NCBI GenBank assembly: GCA_903813345.2
Contig: CAIIXF020000006.1
Coordinates: forward strand, 13,272,348-13,336,347
Length of the DNA: 64,000 nucleotides
Reading direction: 5' to 3'
Origin: Owenia fusiformis
Taxonomy: Eukaryota > Annelida > Polychaeta > Sabellida > Oweniidae
A model generated the notes under the pieces. The model saw only the letters and a program-made list of their open reading frames with translations, was not told the DNA's origin and did not search any database. Both the position numbers and the translations under genes were made by a program. Positions 1 through 9,830 of the stretch are shown piece by piece; the stretch's first letter is position 1, and the number at the start of each line of letters is the position of its first letter.

Positions 1-881
1 AGCGCAGTACACTGATGAACTTCTTTCCCCAAGTCGAGACTTGTATTTTATTGAATCGGTCTAATTGAGCGTTATCCCTGCTTCAGACCAATTTGTTATT
101 TTTACATCATGTAGAATTAAATGTCCTCTTTTGAATATTCATAGTTTAATTTGGGTGATATTTCTATATTTTTCATGAAAAAATTATTAGCCCAGGAGAC
201 TGTTCTCCAAACCGAGAATCGTCCTTTTTGACAAATCATATTTTTGTCACTGTTAAGAGAGATGGAGTACTGGTGGAACTTTATATCGGAAGATTCGAAG
301 AATTTTTCTAAGTTGAACTTCTGACCGCAGATAATTATTTCTTAACCAGGTGATTGCAATAATACATCTCACCCAACAATGAAATTTCATGGTAGGTATA
401 TCTTAAAATGTAAAATAGAGTGATAAAGGGTGGAATCAGGTTGAAATAAAGTTAACAGACGTGTAGTTGACACTTTTAATTGTATGAAGATAGAAAAAAA
501 TCAGATATTTCTTTGGAATATCTTCGAAAACGAATCAAATTGAGTTTCTTCAGATAGACACTTTTAGAATTGTATCGTATTGATCTGTTTTTCTTGTGAG
601 ATGAACAAGATATGAGTTCATAATATATCCATTAATTACAAAGTACACATGTTACAAACCGCCTATAAGATTTCAAATTAATATAATTTGATCGTCATAG
701 CGATGAGACCTTGGGGGACATTTGCGACTGTATTCTGAAATGCCATTTATAGAACTTAGCATTTGATCCAAGTCATTGTTTTTCTAAATGACAATGGTTT
801 TCTAGGAACAATGAGATATTACCAAACAAAAATTGCTGTTTTTCCATTTAGTAAATTGCTATAAATACACAAACTATGAAC
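1..881. other. AT-rich non-coding stretch, nothing recognised
   Basis: No ORF, tandem repeat or convincing inverted repeat was seen on either strand. It ends where the pearl-like element begins. Confidence 0.5.
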
Positions 882-2114
882 ACCAGAACAACGGCAACGC
901 CAAAGCGTAGCGAATCCCATCGAACAGAAATAGCTGGCATTTTTACAAACGAAATATATAGCAAATATCATAAAATAACACACATAAGAAAGTTGTCATC
1001 AGAAGAAGTAATATGCTTTTTTATAGTATTCACATGCAAAATATGAACAAAATCGCTCCACTACTTTTCGAGTTATAGTAAAATACTTTAAAATTTTGAA
1101 AAATGGCCACCTTCTTCCAAAAGTGTCATAAGACAGTGTGCCATGCTAATAGTATTCGAATACCAAATATGAACAAAATCGCTCCACTACTTTTCAAGTT
1201 ACAGCAAAAATCGTAAAAAACGAGTAAAGGCCGAGTAAAATACGTTTAAATGGCGGCCATTTTTCAAATTCCATTTTTTGTCATCAGAAGAAGTAATATG
1301 CTTTTTTGATAGTATTCACATGGCAAATATGAACAAAATCGCTCCACTACTTTTCGAGTTACAGTAAAATACTTTAAAATGGTGGCCATTTTGAAAAATG
1401 GCCACCTTCTACCAAAAGTGTTATTAGACAGTGTGCCATGCTTATATTATTCACATACCAAATATGAACAAAATCGCTCCACTACTTTTCGAGTTATAGT
1501 AAAATACGTTAGAATGGCGGCCATTTTTCAAAATGGCCGCCTTCTACCAAAAATGTCATTAGACAGTGTGCCATGCTTATAGTATTCACAAACCAAATAT
1601 GAACAAAATCGCTCCACTACTTTTTGAGTTAAAGTAAAAATCGTAAAATAACGAGTAAAGACCGCCATTTTTCAAGATGGCGACCATTTTTCAAAATGGC
1701 GGCAAATTTCAAAATGGCCTCCTCCTACCAAAAGTGTCATTAGACAGTGAGCCATGCTTATAGTATTCACATACCAAATATGAACAAAATCGCTCCAATA
1801 CTTCTTGAGTTACAGCAAAAATCGTAAAATAACGAGTAAAGACCGCCATTTTTCAAGATGGCTGCCATGTCCTATTTTAATTTCTACATTTCTAGCTTTA
1901 TCAATGTCCTACATAATTTTTTTACATTTAAAACATAATGCTATTACAGTTTTACATATTGCACCTAAATTACTGTAAAATCGGCACTAAAATGGCCGCC
2001 ATTTTTAAATGAGCGACCGTTTTGAAAATCGGCTTTTTAGCAGAACTTCTTCCCCCATAGGGTATATGTATACAAAATATAAACAAAATCGGGCCAACGG
2101 TATTTGAGTTATTG

Positions 2115-2191
2115 CCCGGACGGACGGACGGACAGACAGACGGACGGACGGACGTACGTACAGACGTACGTACGGACGGACGGACGGACGG
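2115..2191 (+). repeat. (GGAC)n / (GTAC) microsatellite of copy A
   Basis: Tetranucleotide array of GGAC units with GTAC and AGAC variants, just before the conserved 3' end of the element. Short ORFs here on both strands are translations of the microsatellite and are not genes. Confidence 0.9.
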
Positions 2192-2205
2192 AGGCGTTCC
2201 CTATA

Positions 2206-2230
2206 TCCCTCCGAACTTCGTTCGATGGGA
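2206..2230 (+). other. 3'-terminal hairpin of copy A
   Basis: TCCCTCCGAAC and GTTCGATGGGA can pair across a TTC loop, giving an 11 bp stem with two mismatches. The same hairpin sits at the 3' end of the copies ending at 5063 and 26008, and a variant at 18126. A stem-loop close to the 3' end is a known Helitron/Helentron feature. Confidence 0.65.
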
Positions 2231-2422
2231 TAATAATTCCATTTTATCAAAGACTCCCAATAAATTCAATACATCTCATACATATATCACCATCTGGTAA
2301 GTATTTTTTTTTTTGAGAATATTATAGATTTGGGACGCCCACAATTTACCACCACAATGATAGATTTGGAGGTTCTGTTGATAAGATATAATAAGTTTAT
2401 GTTGGGATTGAAGTGTAAGTAG

Positions 2423-2655
2423 TCAACACCAGTATTTTATTTTCTGAACTTTCATTCTTATATGGGGAGATCTTCCAAACTCACTAAGTATTGCCAGATT
2501 TGAAGTTTGTGTTTTTACATGCAAGAGTTGTTTTAAGAATCGCAATTGTAACTTTTCTATAATATCAAAGGTTTTAGGTTGTGCAAGTACCTCATTACCA
2601 TATTCCAAAATTGGTAGAATCAACTTATCAAACAGATTGTTATAAAAATGAAATA
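2423..2655 (-). pseudogene. LINE (non-LTR retrotransposon) ORF2 fragment
   Basis: A minus-strand frame reads through the motifs LPILEYGNEVL, IEKLQLRFLKQLL and LAILSEFGRSP before stopping. This resembles the segment C-terminal to the reverse transcriptase domain of CR1/L2-like LINE ORF2 proteins, commonly of the form PVLLYGSEVWG followed by a leucine-rich stretch and GELGR.P. Only about 75 codons remain. There is no RT catalytic core or endonuclease, so it is a dead fragment. In an intact element this segment would lie just N-terminal to the zinc-binding tail seen at 21426-22690, so the two may come from one LINE family (inference). Recognition is from motif memory, not alignment. Confidence 0.6.
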
Positions 2656-4035
2656 ACTTGTTTCAAATACTGACCACTGACGCTGCGAGCCTACAAAAAA
2701 TTGTGACGAAAACAATATGTCTACTTCTTGGTGATGAGATAAATACAACTGTAAACTGTTGATAAATAGTTCAAAAGAACAAAATAATGAAATGAAAAAA
2801 TCTATACTTACTGAAACAACAACGTCAGTTTATTATCTCTTTGGCCTTAGAATATCTGAGTCCAAAGTGTAAACATCTGAAAGCACAAAACAAAACAGTT
2901 TAATAGATGATCAAAGAGTGTGCCTTAATAGCAATTAATTAAAATGTCATCACTTTTGTAATTACAATTTTAGCAATAATTGTTCAAGTAGATTGTCCAG
3001 ATTATTGATTTCCAACAAGATGAGTTTCTCCATAGTCATGCCTATTTCACTCAATTTCTCTCCAAATTTCTATGAACTACATGCTATTTCTGGCATTTCT
3101 ATACAATTTAGAGTGTCAACTACATGCCTGTTTACTTAACTCCTTGCTGGTTACTCAGTTTCCTAATCTATTTTGGATTTCAAAACACTACTTCTATAAC
3201 ATTTTCATCATGGTTTGTCAATAGTGTGGTTTTCATTTTACGCCAACAGAGCTATTAACTACAAACGCTATTGTTTTAATAGCAATTAACTCCTCTGTAA
3301 TCTATCATCATGTAACAAGACTCTCTTGTTCTATTGAAGTGACACTTTAGATGCATGTAGTTTAAAAGCACAAAGGGCAACATTTCAAACATAAAACAAA
3401 CTCTAGACATCACAAGAACCAGTACCCCTTTTATTCATTATTTTAGCTTCTTTAAATAAAGTTTCATCACCACTCTTTGCCTATTAAATATTGCATTGCT
3501 ATAGATTGAAGTACAAAACTTTATATAGATTGAAGTACAAAACTTTATCTTTTATGAGATATCCTCTACATATCATATGTAATTCAATAAATAGCGAACT
3601 CATGAATGATATTTGCACCGAGGGTTTCTTGAAATTCATATCTTGTATCACCTGGTACAGTTCTAGGCTCTTCTTTATTAGTAATAGAAAATAAATGCAA
3701 AACATGTTGTTTCTTTCTCATTCATTTCAATTTTTTTGTTTGCTTCCTTGATTGGCACAATGAAATAACTACTTCAATGAATATATCCTTGCAAAATAGA
3801 ATTTAAAATATGCACTTTTATAATACATTTCTGCAGCAGTGCACTTAGTGCATGAACTTAACCAATGGTGGAAAATTAATAAAATCGGATGACCTTCAAT
3901 AAGAAACCAGTTTGGTATGTTGTTACTATTTAATCTATTTTTCGTAGAAAATCACTCAAGTATACATTAGAGAGAAAAATGTTAGAATGTGTGGGTGATA
4001 CAACTGTTAGATGACAAATTACATATTATGTATCA
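2656..4035. other. non-coding stretch with one diverged dispersed-repeat copy
   Basis: No gene was found. About 3020-3230 carries a degenerate copy of a dispersed repeat (TTTCTCTCC-AAATTT near its start, a CTCCTTGCTGGTT-like block further on). Better copies lie near 49300, 53350 and 60800. A 24 bp direct duplication occurs near 3507-3550. The remainder is unique AT-rich DNA. Confidence 0.4.
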
Positions 4036-5063
4036 ACCAGAACAACGGCAACGCCAAAGCGTAGCGAATCCCATCGAACAGAAATGGCTGGCATTTTTAC
4101 AAACTAAATATATAGCAAATATCATAAAACACACCAGGAAGGCCACCATTTTCAAAATGGTTGCTCACTAGCCAAGTTGTCATCAGAAGAAATAATATGC
4201 TTTTAAGTAGCCACCTATAAAATTTTTGAAAAATTGCACACATGTACTTGTAAAATAACACACATAAAAATGGTGGCCATTTTTCAAAATGGCCGACTAC
4301 TCCCCAAAGTTTTATTAGACAATGTGCCATGCTTAGAGTATTCACATATCAAATATGAACAAAATCGCTCCACTACTTTTCGAGTTATAGTAAACTACGT
4401 TAAAATGGCGGCCATTTTTCAAAATTTTTCAAAATGGCCACCTTCTACCAAAAGTGTCATAGGACAGTGTGCCATGCTTATAGTATTCACATACCAAATA
4501 TGAACAAAATCGCTCCACTACTTTTCGAGTTATAGTAAAATATGTTAAAATGGCGGCCATTTTTCAAAATGGCCACCTTCTACCAAAAGTGTCTTTAGAC
4601 AGTGTGCAATGTTTATAGAATTCACATACCAAATATGAACAAAATCGCTCCACTACTTTTCGAGTTACAGCAAAAATCGTAAAATAACGAGTAAAGGCCG
4701 CCATTTTTCAAGATGGCTGCCATGTGCTTTTTTAATATCTACATTTGTAGCTTTATTAATGTCCTTTATAATTTTTTTACACTAAAAACATATTGCTATT
4801 ACAGTTTTACATATTGTACCTAAATTACTGTAAAATCGGCACTAAAATGGCTGCCATTTTGAAATGAGCGGCCATTTTGAAAATCGGCTTTCGAGCAGAA
4901 CTTCAACCCCCATAGGGTATATGTGTACAAAATATGAACAAAATCGGGCCAACGGTATTTGAGTTATTGCCCGGACGGACGGACGGACGTACGTACGGAC
5001 GGACGTACGGACGGACGGAGGCGTTCCCTATATCCCTCCGAACTTCGTTCGATGGGATAATAA
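4036..5063 (+). mobile_element. pearl/HINE-like non-autonomous element, copy B
   Basis: Same termini as copy A: TCCCATCGAAC at 4069-4079 and GTTCGATGGGA at 5047-5057, an exact 11 bp inverted pair. It has about three core repeats with the GAACAAAATCGCTCCACTAC block, a (GGAC)n array near 4974-5020 and the same 3' hairpin. The main difference from copies A and C is the number of core repeats. Confidence 0.8.
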
Positions 5064-6787
5064 CAATGGAGTGAACCTGCAGGGCAGCGTAACTATAACC
5101 CTGCTTTATCCCTATATGGAATAGAATAGCTTTCAGGAATATATCAACAGAAACAGAATCTAGAATTTCAAAACTGACGGAAAGATTCAAAACAGAGTTC
5201 TTTCTCTCTGCAGTTATTCCTTACTACTCTTTTTGTTTGCAATATTACATTTCAATTATATTTCAGCTCTGCAATGAGACATGTCAATTATCATCATATT
5301 TACTTGGAAGAATATTAACAAAGCAGGAAAAACATGTCAATTATAATACACATCTACAATATAACATGTCAATTATAATATAATTTGACATGTTAATTAT
5401 CATTATTATTTAAATATAGAACATGAGATAGACATGTAACAGTAAATGTCATATTTACTTGTATTATTGGCATATCAGGAATGAATCAAACCTTTTTGCT
5501 GTGAACATCAAACTTTGAAATTTTGACCACATGTGGACACCACAATCCAACGATATAGTCTATCTTATAGGGTACAGTAACATAAATTATATGATGATGA
5601 ACGAAGAATTAAAAATATTGAAATCAACATTTACTGTCTGACTGTCCAAGATTTAGAAAAAGAAGGTAATCACCACTGAATATATTCACATCAATATTAT
5701 AAGTATTTCTGCAATGTCACATTGGCAGTTATATTTCTCAAAGACAAAAAGACTCCATTATTCTGAAAAAATACTTAAAAGATCCTTGAATCATAACCAA
5801 AGTATCACAGCAACCCTATAAACCATCTCTAAGTGTTAAAATGCTACTGGGTTACCTTAGTAGCTTATTAATCAATTCTGTTAGGATATATTCTCTATGG
5901 GGATCTTTCTCTGTTGAGTAAGTGTTGAATGCCTCTTAATCCCCATATAGGATTACTCCTAATCCCAGGTCTCTAGGAGATCAGACAGCTTGTGAATTGA
6001 ATGTCCGTCTGCTCATACTTATTTCACGTAATTTCTTTCTAAAATTTGAAGGAAGTGTCTCATATTTTTGCATTTCTTTACAGTTTGGAGAGTGTTCTCC
6101 GTGTCTAAATGCTTTTTACTGATTTATTTTACCAATTTTACTTAATTTTTGAGTTTTAAAATGTGATCATTGATAGATTTTACTTCTATGTGAGCATCTA
6201 TTTCAATCTTTATGACAATTACAAGGTAATGCACTCCTATGAATTACCTTTTCATGGAGAAAATACGTCTTTGATTAGACGTTGAGTACTGTTGTCTATT
6301 TGAAGTTTTATCCTTCACTAATCCTTCAAGAAACAAAGTAAAAATATATAATAATATTCGTATTAGCCTCGCTTGAGGACAACTTGTTTACGCGAAACAT
6401 ATTCATCTTTTGAAATGAACTTACCATTTGTCACAAAAAAGAAATTTAAAAGATTTTTTAAAATGGAATAGATTACATACAAATACATTTTCTACAAGAA
6501 TTTTTATCATTTCAATTTACAACAAAAAAAACTTGAGAAAATCTTATGCTCTCACGAAGCACTAATGTAATCGCTTAATAATGTATTAAAATGGACACAA
6601 TAAAGAAAGTAATTGTAGACCTCACCTACTCATTATGGTTCACTTACAGCCAGTAAATGACATTCTCCAAATAAACTGTGCTATTTAATAATTCTAACTG
6701 TCAAACTAATTGGCAGTATTGAAGAAAATTGAACGACTATAAATATAGTCCCACTCATTTTTTTTATATGTGCGACTGAAGACATTC
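5064..6787. other. non-coding stretch, little recognised
   Basis: No ORF of interest. Near 5320-5410 there are short repeats of ACATGTCAATTATAATA. About 6010-6170 holds a very degenerate copy of the dispersed repeat also seen near 49300 and 53350. Confidence 0.4.
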
Positions 6788-7304
6788 TCGCAAAATGCTT
6801 ATGTCATATTTTACGCATTTTCAAAGGTCCATGTGCAGTATGGCAAGTGATTTTGGACAGTCATATCTTTCACCATGAGTACTTTCTGGCCATAAAAACA
6901 ATGTTCTTTATTAAAACAATATGTTTTCTTTCAAGTGAAGTCCCCATGATAGTAAAATATCAATCCAACCAAATCCAACAACAAAAATGAGGGATTAGGG
7001 CCCCACCCTTGCACTTTTTAAAAAATGTTAGGCTGATTTTCTAAAAAGAGGATCTTGTTTTTCTCAATTTAAACATATCAAAAGTTTCTTTTACACTATA
7101 TTAACAATTTCTGAAAAGGGGATGCGTATTGAAATCCGTTAAAGTTAAAAACCACATATCTACATAATCTTTTCATGCAATAAAAATCAGAAAAAAGAGA
7201 TCCTCTTTTGAGTAAATAGGTTCAATATTTTGAAAAAAATGTTGACATAGGGTCCCTATTCATTACTTTTCGAATTGTTCGATTGATATTTTTAACATCA
7301 TGGG
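6788..7304. mobile_element. palindromic foldback element, left part (split by gypsy insertion)
   Basis: The reverse complement of about 6788-6960 matches 12118-12290 on the far side of the LTR element, with shared blocks such as CTTGCCATACTGCA, GTACTCATGGTGAAAGATATGA and ACATATTGTTTTAATAAA. Within this segment, 6950-7060 also pairs imperfectly with 7170-7304 (shared AATATCAATC and AAAAGAGGATCT blocks). With the retrotransposon removed, the sequence is one imperfect palindrome of about 690 bp centred near 7110-7130. It is most simply a long-TIR or foldback MITE older than the gypsy insertion. Confidence 0.75.
7300..7304. repeat. target-site duplication ATGGG (left)
   Basis: The five bases ATGGG directly before the 5' LTR recur directly after the 3' LTR at 12118-12122. 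A 5 bp duplication fits Ty3/gypsy integration. Confidence 0.85.
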
Positions 7305-7459
7305 TGTCATAATATATAGTCTTAACAATTATGTAAGCATTCATCAGACTGTACCATGTGCTTTTGTTGTTATGATTATTATGTAAATGGGTCACGTGAC
7401 CAGATATGATGCAACAATAAATCGAGACTTAGAAGTCACTGATCTATGAGTTCAGTTCA
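7305..7459 (+). repeat. 5' LTR (155 bp)
   Basis: Begins TGTCATAATA and ends TTCA. It matches 11963-12117 except for G/C at the fifth base from the end (7455 versus 12113). It contains the palindrome GTCACGTGAC at 7391-7400, a possible bHLH-type site, and an AATAAA polyadenylation signal at 7416-7421. The element's promoter and RNA start should lie here; no clear TATA box was identified. Confidence 0.95.
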
Positions 7460-7478
7460 TGGTGTCTAGATTGGGATT
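7460..7478 (+). other. primer binding site, possibly tRNA-Leu
   Basis: Starts with TGGTGTC immediately after the 5' LTR, so it complements a tRNA ending GACACCA. The following TAGATTGGGATT resembles the complement of a leucine tRNA 3' end. The tRNA identity is inference. Confidence 0.7.
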
Positions 7479-7510
7479 GAAATTTGGAATTTCATAGTTA
7501 AAATAATAGC

Positions 7511-9802
7511 TTGGAGTTATTATATAATATGGCCTACAAACTAGAACCACCAGAGATCTTTGACGAAACCAAGCCGAGAGAGTGGCGACACTGGAAGGCA
7601 CGTTTCACGCGGTTTAAGTCTGCTGCAAATTTGACGGGTCAAGATGGCGGTCAAAATGAAGGCGATGTTCGAGATGATACAAATGTCATTGACACGCTAA
7701 TATACTGTATGGGAAGTAATGCAGAGACTATTTACAGGACATTCGTATATGCGGAGGGTGAAAACAAGAAGTCGTATGAAACTATTATGGATAAATTCGA
7801 CCATTATTTTATGCCCAAAGTTAACCTGATCGAGGAGCAGAAGACATTTCATTCCATGGTTCAGAAATCAGGTGACACTTGCGATAGCTTTTTACGTCGT
7901 TTATATGATCATGGGGACGTTTGCGAGTTTGAAAATACAGAGAGGGAAATCATGCATCAATTTATAAATGGGATGTTGAACTCTGATCTAGCTGAGAAAG
8001 TCAAAATTATGGACTATAAAAAGCTGACACTTGCGAAAGTTATCGAAATGGCGCGAATAAGGGAGCATGTCGCACCCATGCATACACAATTGGAAACCCC
8101 GCATGTCGATGACGTCACCAGGAGGGGTCGTGTCAAATCAAAGAAGGACTCTGGCAGTAAGTTTAAATGTACAAAATGTGGACTATCTCATAAGAAGAGA
8201 GAGTGTCCTGCATATGGCAAAAACTGTCTAAAGTGTGGATTAATGAATCACTTCAAACGCTGCTGCAAGACAATTGATATAAAACATGACAAAAAGAAAT
8301 TGCATGAAGTTGAACATGTCCATGATGATTATGGATCTGATGATACTGACTGTTTGTTCCTGAGTGACTTGGTCACAGATAATGATACACAATCATGTGA
8401 TACATCTACATTTATACAATCGTTTGATCCAGCTATACAAGTGTGCGATCCAGATACACAATCATGTGATACATCTACATTTATACAATCGTTTGATCCA
8501 GCTATACAAGTGTGCGATCCAAATACACAGTCGTGTGATCCAGCTAATCATTCATGTGATCCTGTTACTATGATATGTGATTGTGATGATGTCATATGTC
8601 ACAATGATAGTTCACCATCACCAGATGTTATATATGATATTGATAACATGCAACAGGATACCTGTGTAGATAATGATATGTGTGATATTGATGAAGTACA
8701 TGAAGTGGTCGAAGAACCACCATGGTTGATTGATCTAAATATAAATGGTGAAACCATGTGTTTTAAAATTGATAGTGGTGCTGATGCTTCAGTTATTTCT
8801 GTAGATGCATACAAAAGAATGAAAATTAACCGTCCAGTGCTAAGTAAACCTACTGCAAAATTTCAGAGCCCTGGGGGTAAAGTTAAGTGCATAGGAGCAT
8901 TTGTTGCTAGGGTTGTATTCAATGGTAGTAAAGTGTACAAAACAACAATTCATGTAGTTGATAGCTCAAATTCAGCTAATTTGTTATCCAGGGGGGCTGC
9001 TACAAGTATGGGTCTCATGAAACGTTTGAATAACCTGGATATCAAAGATCCTAGCATGTATGGGGAAATTGGGGATGTAAAATGTAATCCTGTTTCCATT
9101 ACATTGAAACCTAATGCACATCCTTATAGTATTTCTGCACCAAGACGTGTAAGTTTACCTTTGATGCCTAAGGTCAAGGCTAAGTTGAATAAATTGTGTG
9201 AACAAGGTGTCATAACACCAGTAACAGAGCCTGTTGATTGGTGTGCTCCTATTGTATGTGCAGAAAAGAAAAATGATTCTGAGCCTAGAATATGTGTTGA
9301 CTTGAGAAAACTTAATGCTAGCATAAAAAGAGAAAAGTTTGTTCTTCCAACTACTGATGATCTTGTGCATAAACTTAAAAGATCTACCGTATTCTCTACA
9401 TTAGATGCTTCAAGTAGTTTTCATTGTTTGCGGCTCGATGAAAATAGTTCGAAACTCACAACTTTTATTACACCATTCGGGCGGTATAGATACTTACGCA
9501 TGCCGTTTGGGTTGAATTTTGCGAGTGAGAAATATCAAAGTGTAATGATGGATATATTTAAAAATCATGCCGGTGTAGAAATCATAATTGATGACATGAT
9601 AGTTCACGGTAAAGATAAAGAAGAGCATGATACGCGATTAGCTGCGGTTTTAGCTACTATAAAAGAATATGGTATAAAACTCAATCAGGGTAAATGCAAG
9701 TTCGCTCAAAAGGAAGTTATATTTTTCGGGCTAAAAATTTCAGCGAAGGGGATAAGTCCTACCGAAGATAAGGTACGCGCAATATGTAAAATTAAGCGAT
9801 AA
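7511..9802 (+). CDS. gag-protease-reverse transcriptase polyprotein (gypsy ORF1)
   Basis: 763 codons from the first ATG; a second in-frame ATG at 7529 (MAYKLEPPEIF) is an equally likely start. Residues 1-200 are a Gag-like capsid region. Two zinc knuckles follow: C220-x2-C-x3-H-x4-C232 and the canonical C239-x2-C-x4-H-x4-C252. A Cys/Asp-rich linker carries a 23-residue direct duplication (about 292-337). The aspartic protease motif is DSGAD at 421-425. The reverse transcriptase starts near 520, with its first metal-binding Asp at 632 in STLDASS, a MPFGLN block, and the second pair as IIDD at 692-695 in place of the usual YxDD. The frame stops in the RT thumb, just short of the RNase H region, which continues in another frame. 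The product would copy the element's RNA in cytoplasmic particles. As it stands, RT is cut off from RNase H and integrase. Confidence 0.93.
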   Translation: MELLYNMAYKLEPPEIFDETKPREWRHWKARFTRFKSAANLTGQDGGQNEGDVRDDTNVIDTLIYCMGSNAETIYRTFVYAEGENKKSYETIMDKFDHYFMPKVNLIEEQKTFHSMVQKSGDTCDSFLRRLYDHGDVCEFENTEREIMHQFINGMLNSDLAEKVKIMDYKKLTLAKVIEMARIREHVAPMHTQLETPHVDDVTRRGRVKSKKDSGSKFKCTKCGLSHKKRECPAYGKNCLKCGLMNHFKRCCKTIDIKHDKKKLHEVEHVHDDYGSDDTDCLFLSDLVTDNDTQSCDTSTFIQSFDPAIQVCDPDTQSCDTSTFIQSFDPAIQVCDPNTQSCDPANHSCDPVTMICDCDDVICHNDSSPSPDVIYDIDNMQQDTCVDNDMCDIDEVHEVVEEPPWLIDLNINGETMCFKIDSGADASVISVDAYKRMKINRPVLSKPTAKFQSPGGKVKCIGAFVARVVFNGSKVYKTTIHVVDSSNSANLLSRGAATSMGLMKRLNNLDIKDPSMYGEIGDVKCNPVSITLKPNAHPYSISAPRRVSLPLMPKVKAKLNKLCEQGVITPVTEPVDWCAPIVCAEKKNDSEPRICVDLRKLNASIKREKFVLPTTDDLVHKLKRSTVFSTLDASSSFHCLRLDENSSKLTTFITPFGRYRYLRMPFGLNFASEKYQSVMMDIFKNHAGVEIIIDDMIVHGKDKEEHDTRLAAVLATIKEYGIKLNQGKCKFAQKEVIFFGLKISAKGISPTEDKVRAICKIKR
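8384..8521 (+). repeat. 69 bp in-frame tandem duplication in the gag-protease linker
   Basis: Two identical 69 bp units (8384-8452 and 8453-8521), followed by further partial CDP/CDT repeats. The unit encodes 23 residues rich in Asp, Cys, Thr and Gln. The period is a multiple of three, so the frame is kept. Perfect identity implies a recent duplication. Confidence 0.9.
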
Positions 9803-9830
9803 ATCAGCTGTAAGACGCTTTTTAGGAATG
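9786..9830 (+). other. frameshift between RT and RNase H
   Basis: The first frame reads VRAICKIKR then TAA at 9800-9802. The frame beginning GAT at 9798 reads DKSAVRRFLG, the next conserved block of pol. The overlap is only a few codons, and the position is inside pol, not at a gag-pol or protease boundary. Family spacing suggests a small deletion rather than programmed shifting. A sequencing or assembly error is also possible. Confidence 0.8.

Larger units (their letters stand above)
882..2236 (+). mobile_element. pearl/HINE-like non-autonomous element, copy A
   Basis: The 5' end (ACCAGAACAACGGCAAC) is shared with copies at 4036 and 24654. A subterminal TCCCATCGAAC at 915-925 is matched exactly in inverse by GTTCGATGGGA at 2220-2230. 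Between them lie about six core repeats of roughly 125-190 bp, each with a GAACAAAATCGCTCCACTAC block and a palindromic ATGGCGGCCATTTT/AAAATGGCCGCC block. An AT-rich tail, a (GGAC)n microsatellite and a terminal hairpin follow. This layout is that of the pearl elements of bivalves and of Helentron-associated HINE/DINE elements. The family link is inference. No protein is encoded; mobilisation would need a helicase-type transposase from elsewhere. Confidence 0.8.

Noticed and set aside
2005-2316. Short frames over the GGAC microsatellite, and the like at 4903-5190, 25786-26025 and 44606-44806
   Set aside because: Translations of a tetranucleotide repeat; open in several frames on both strands.
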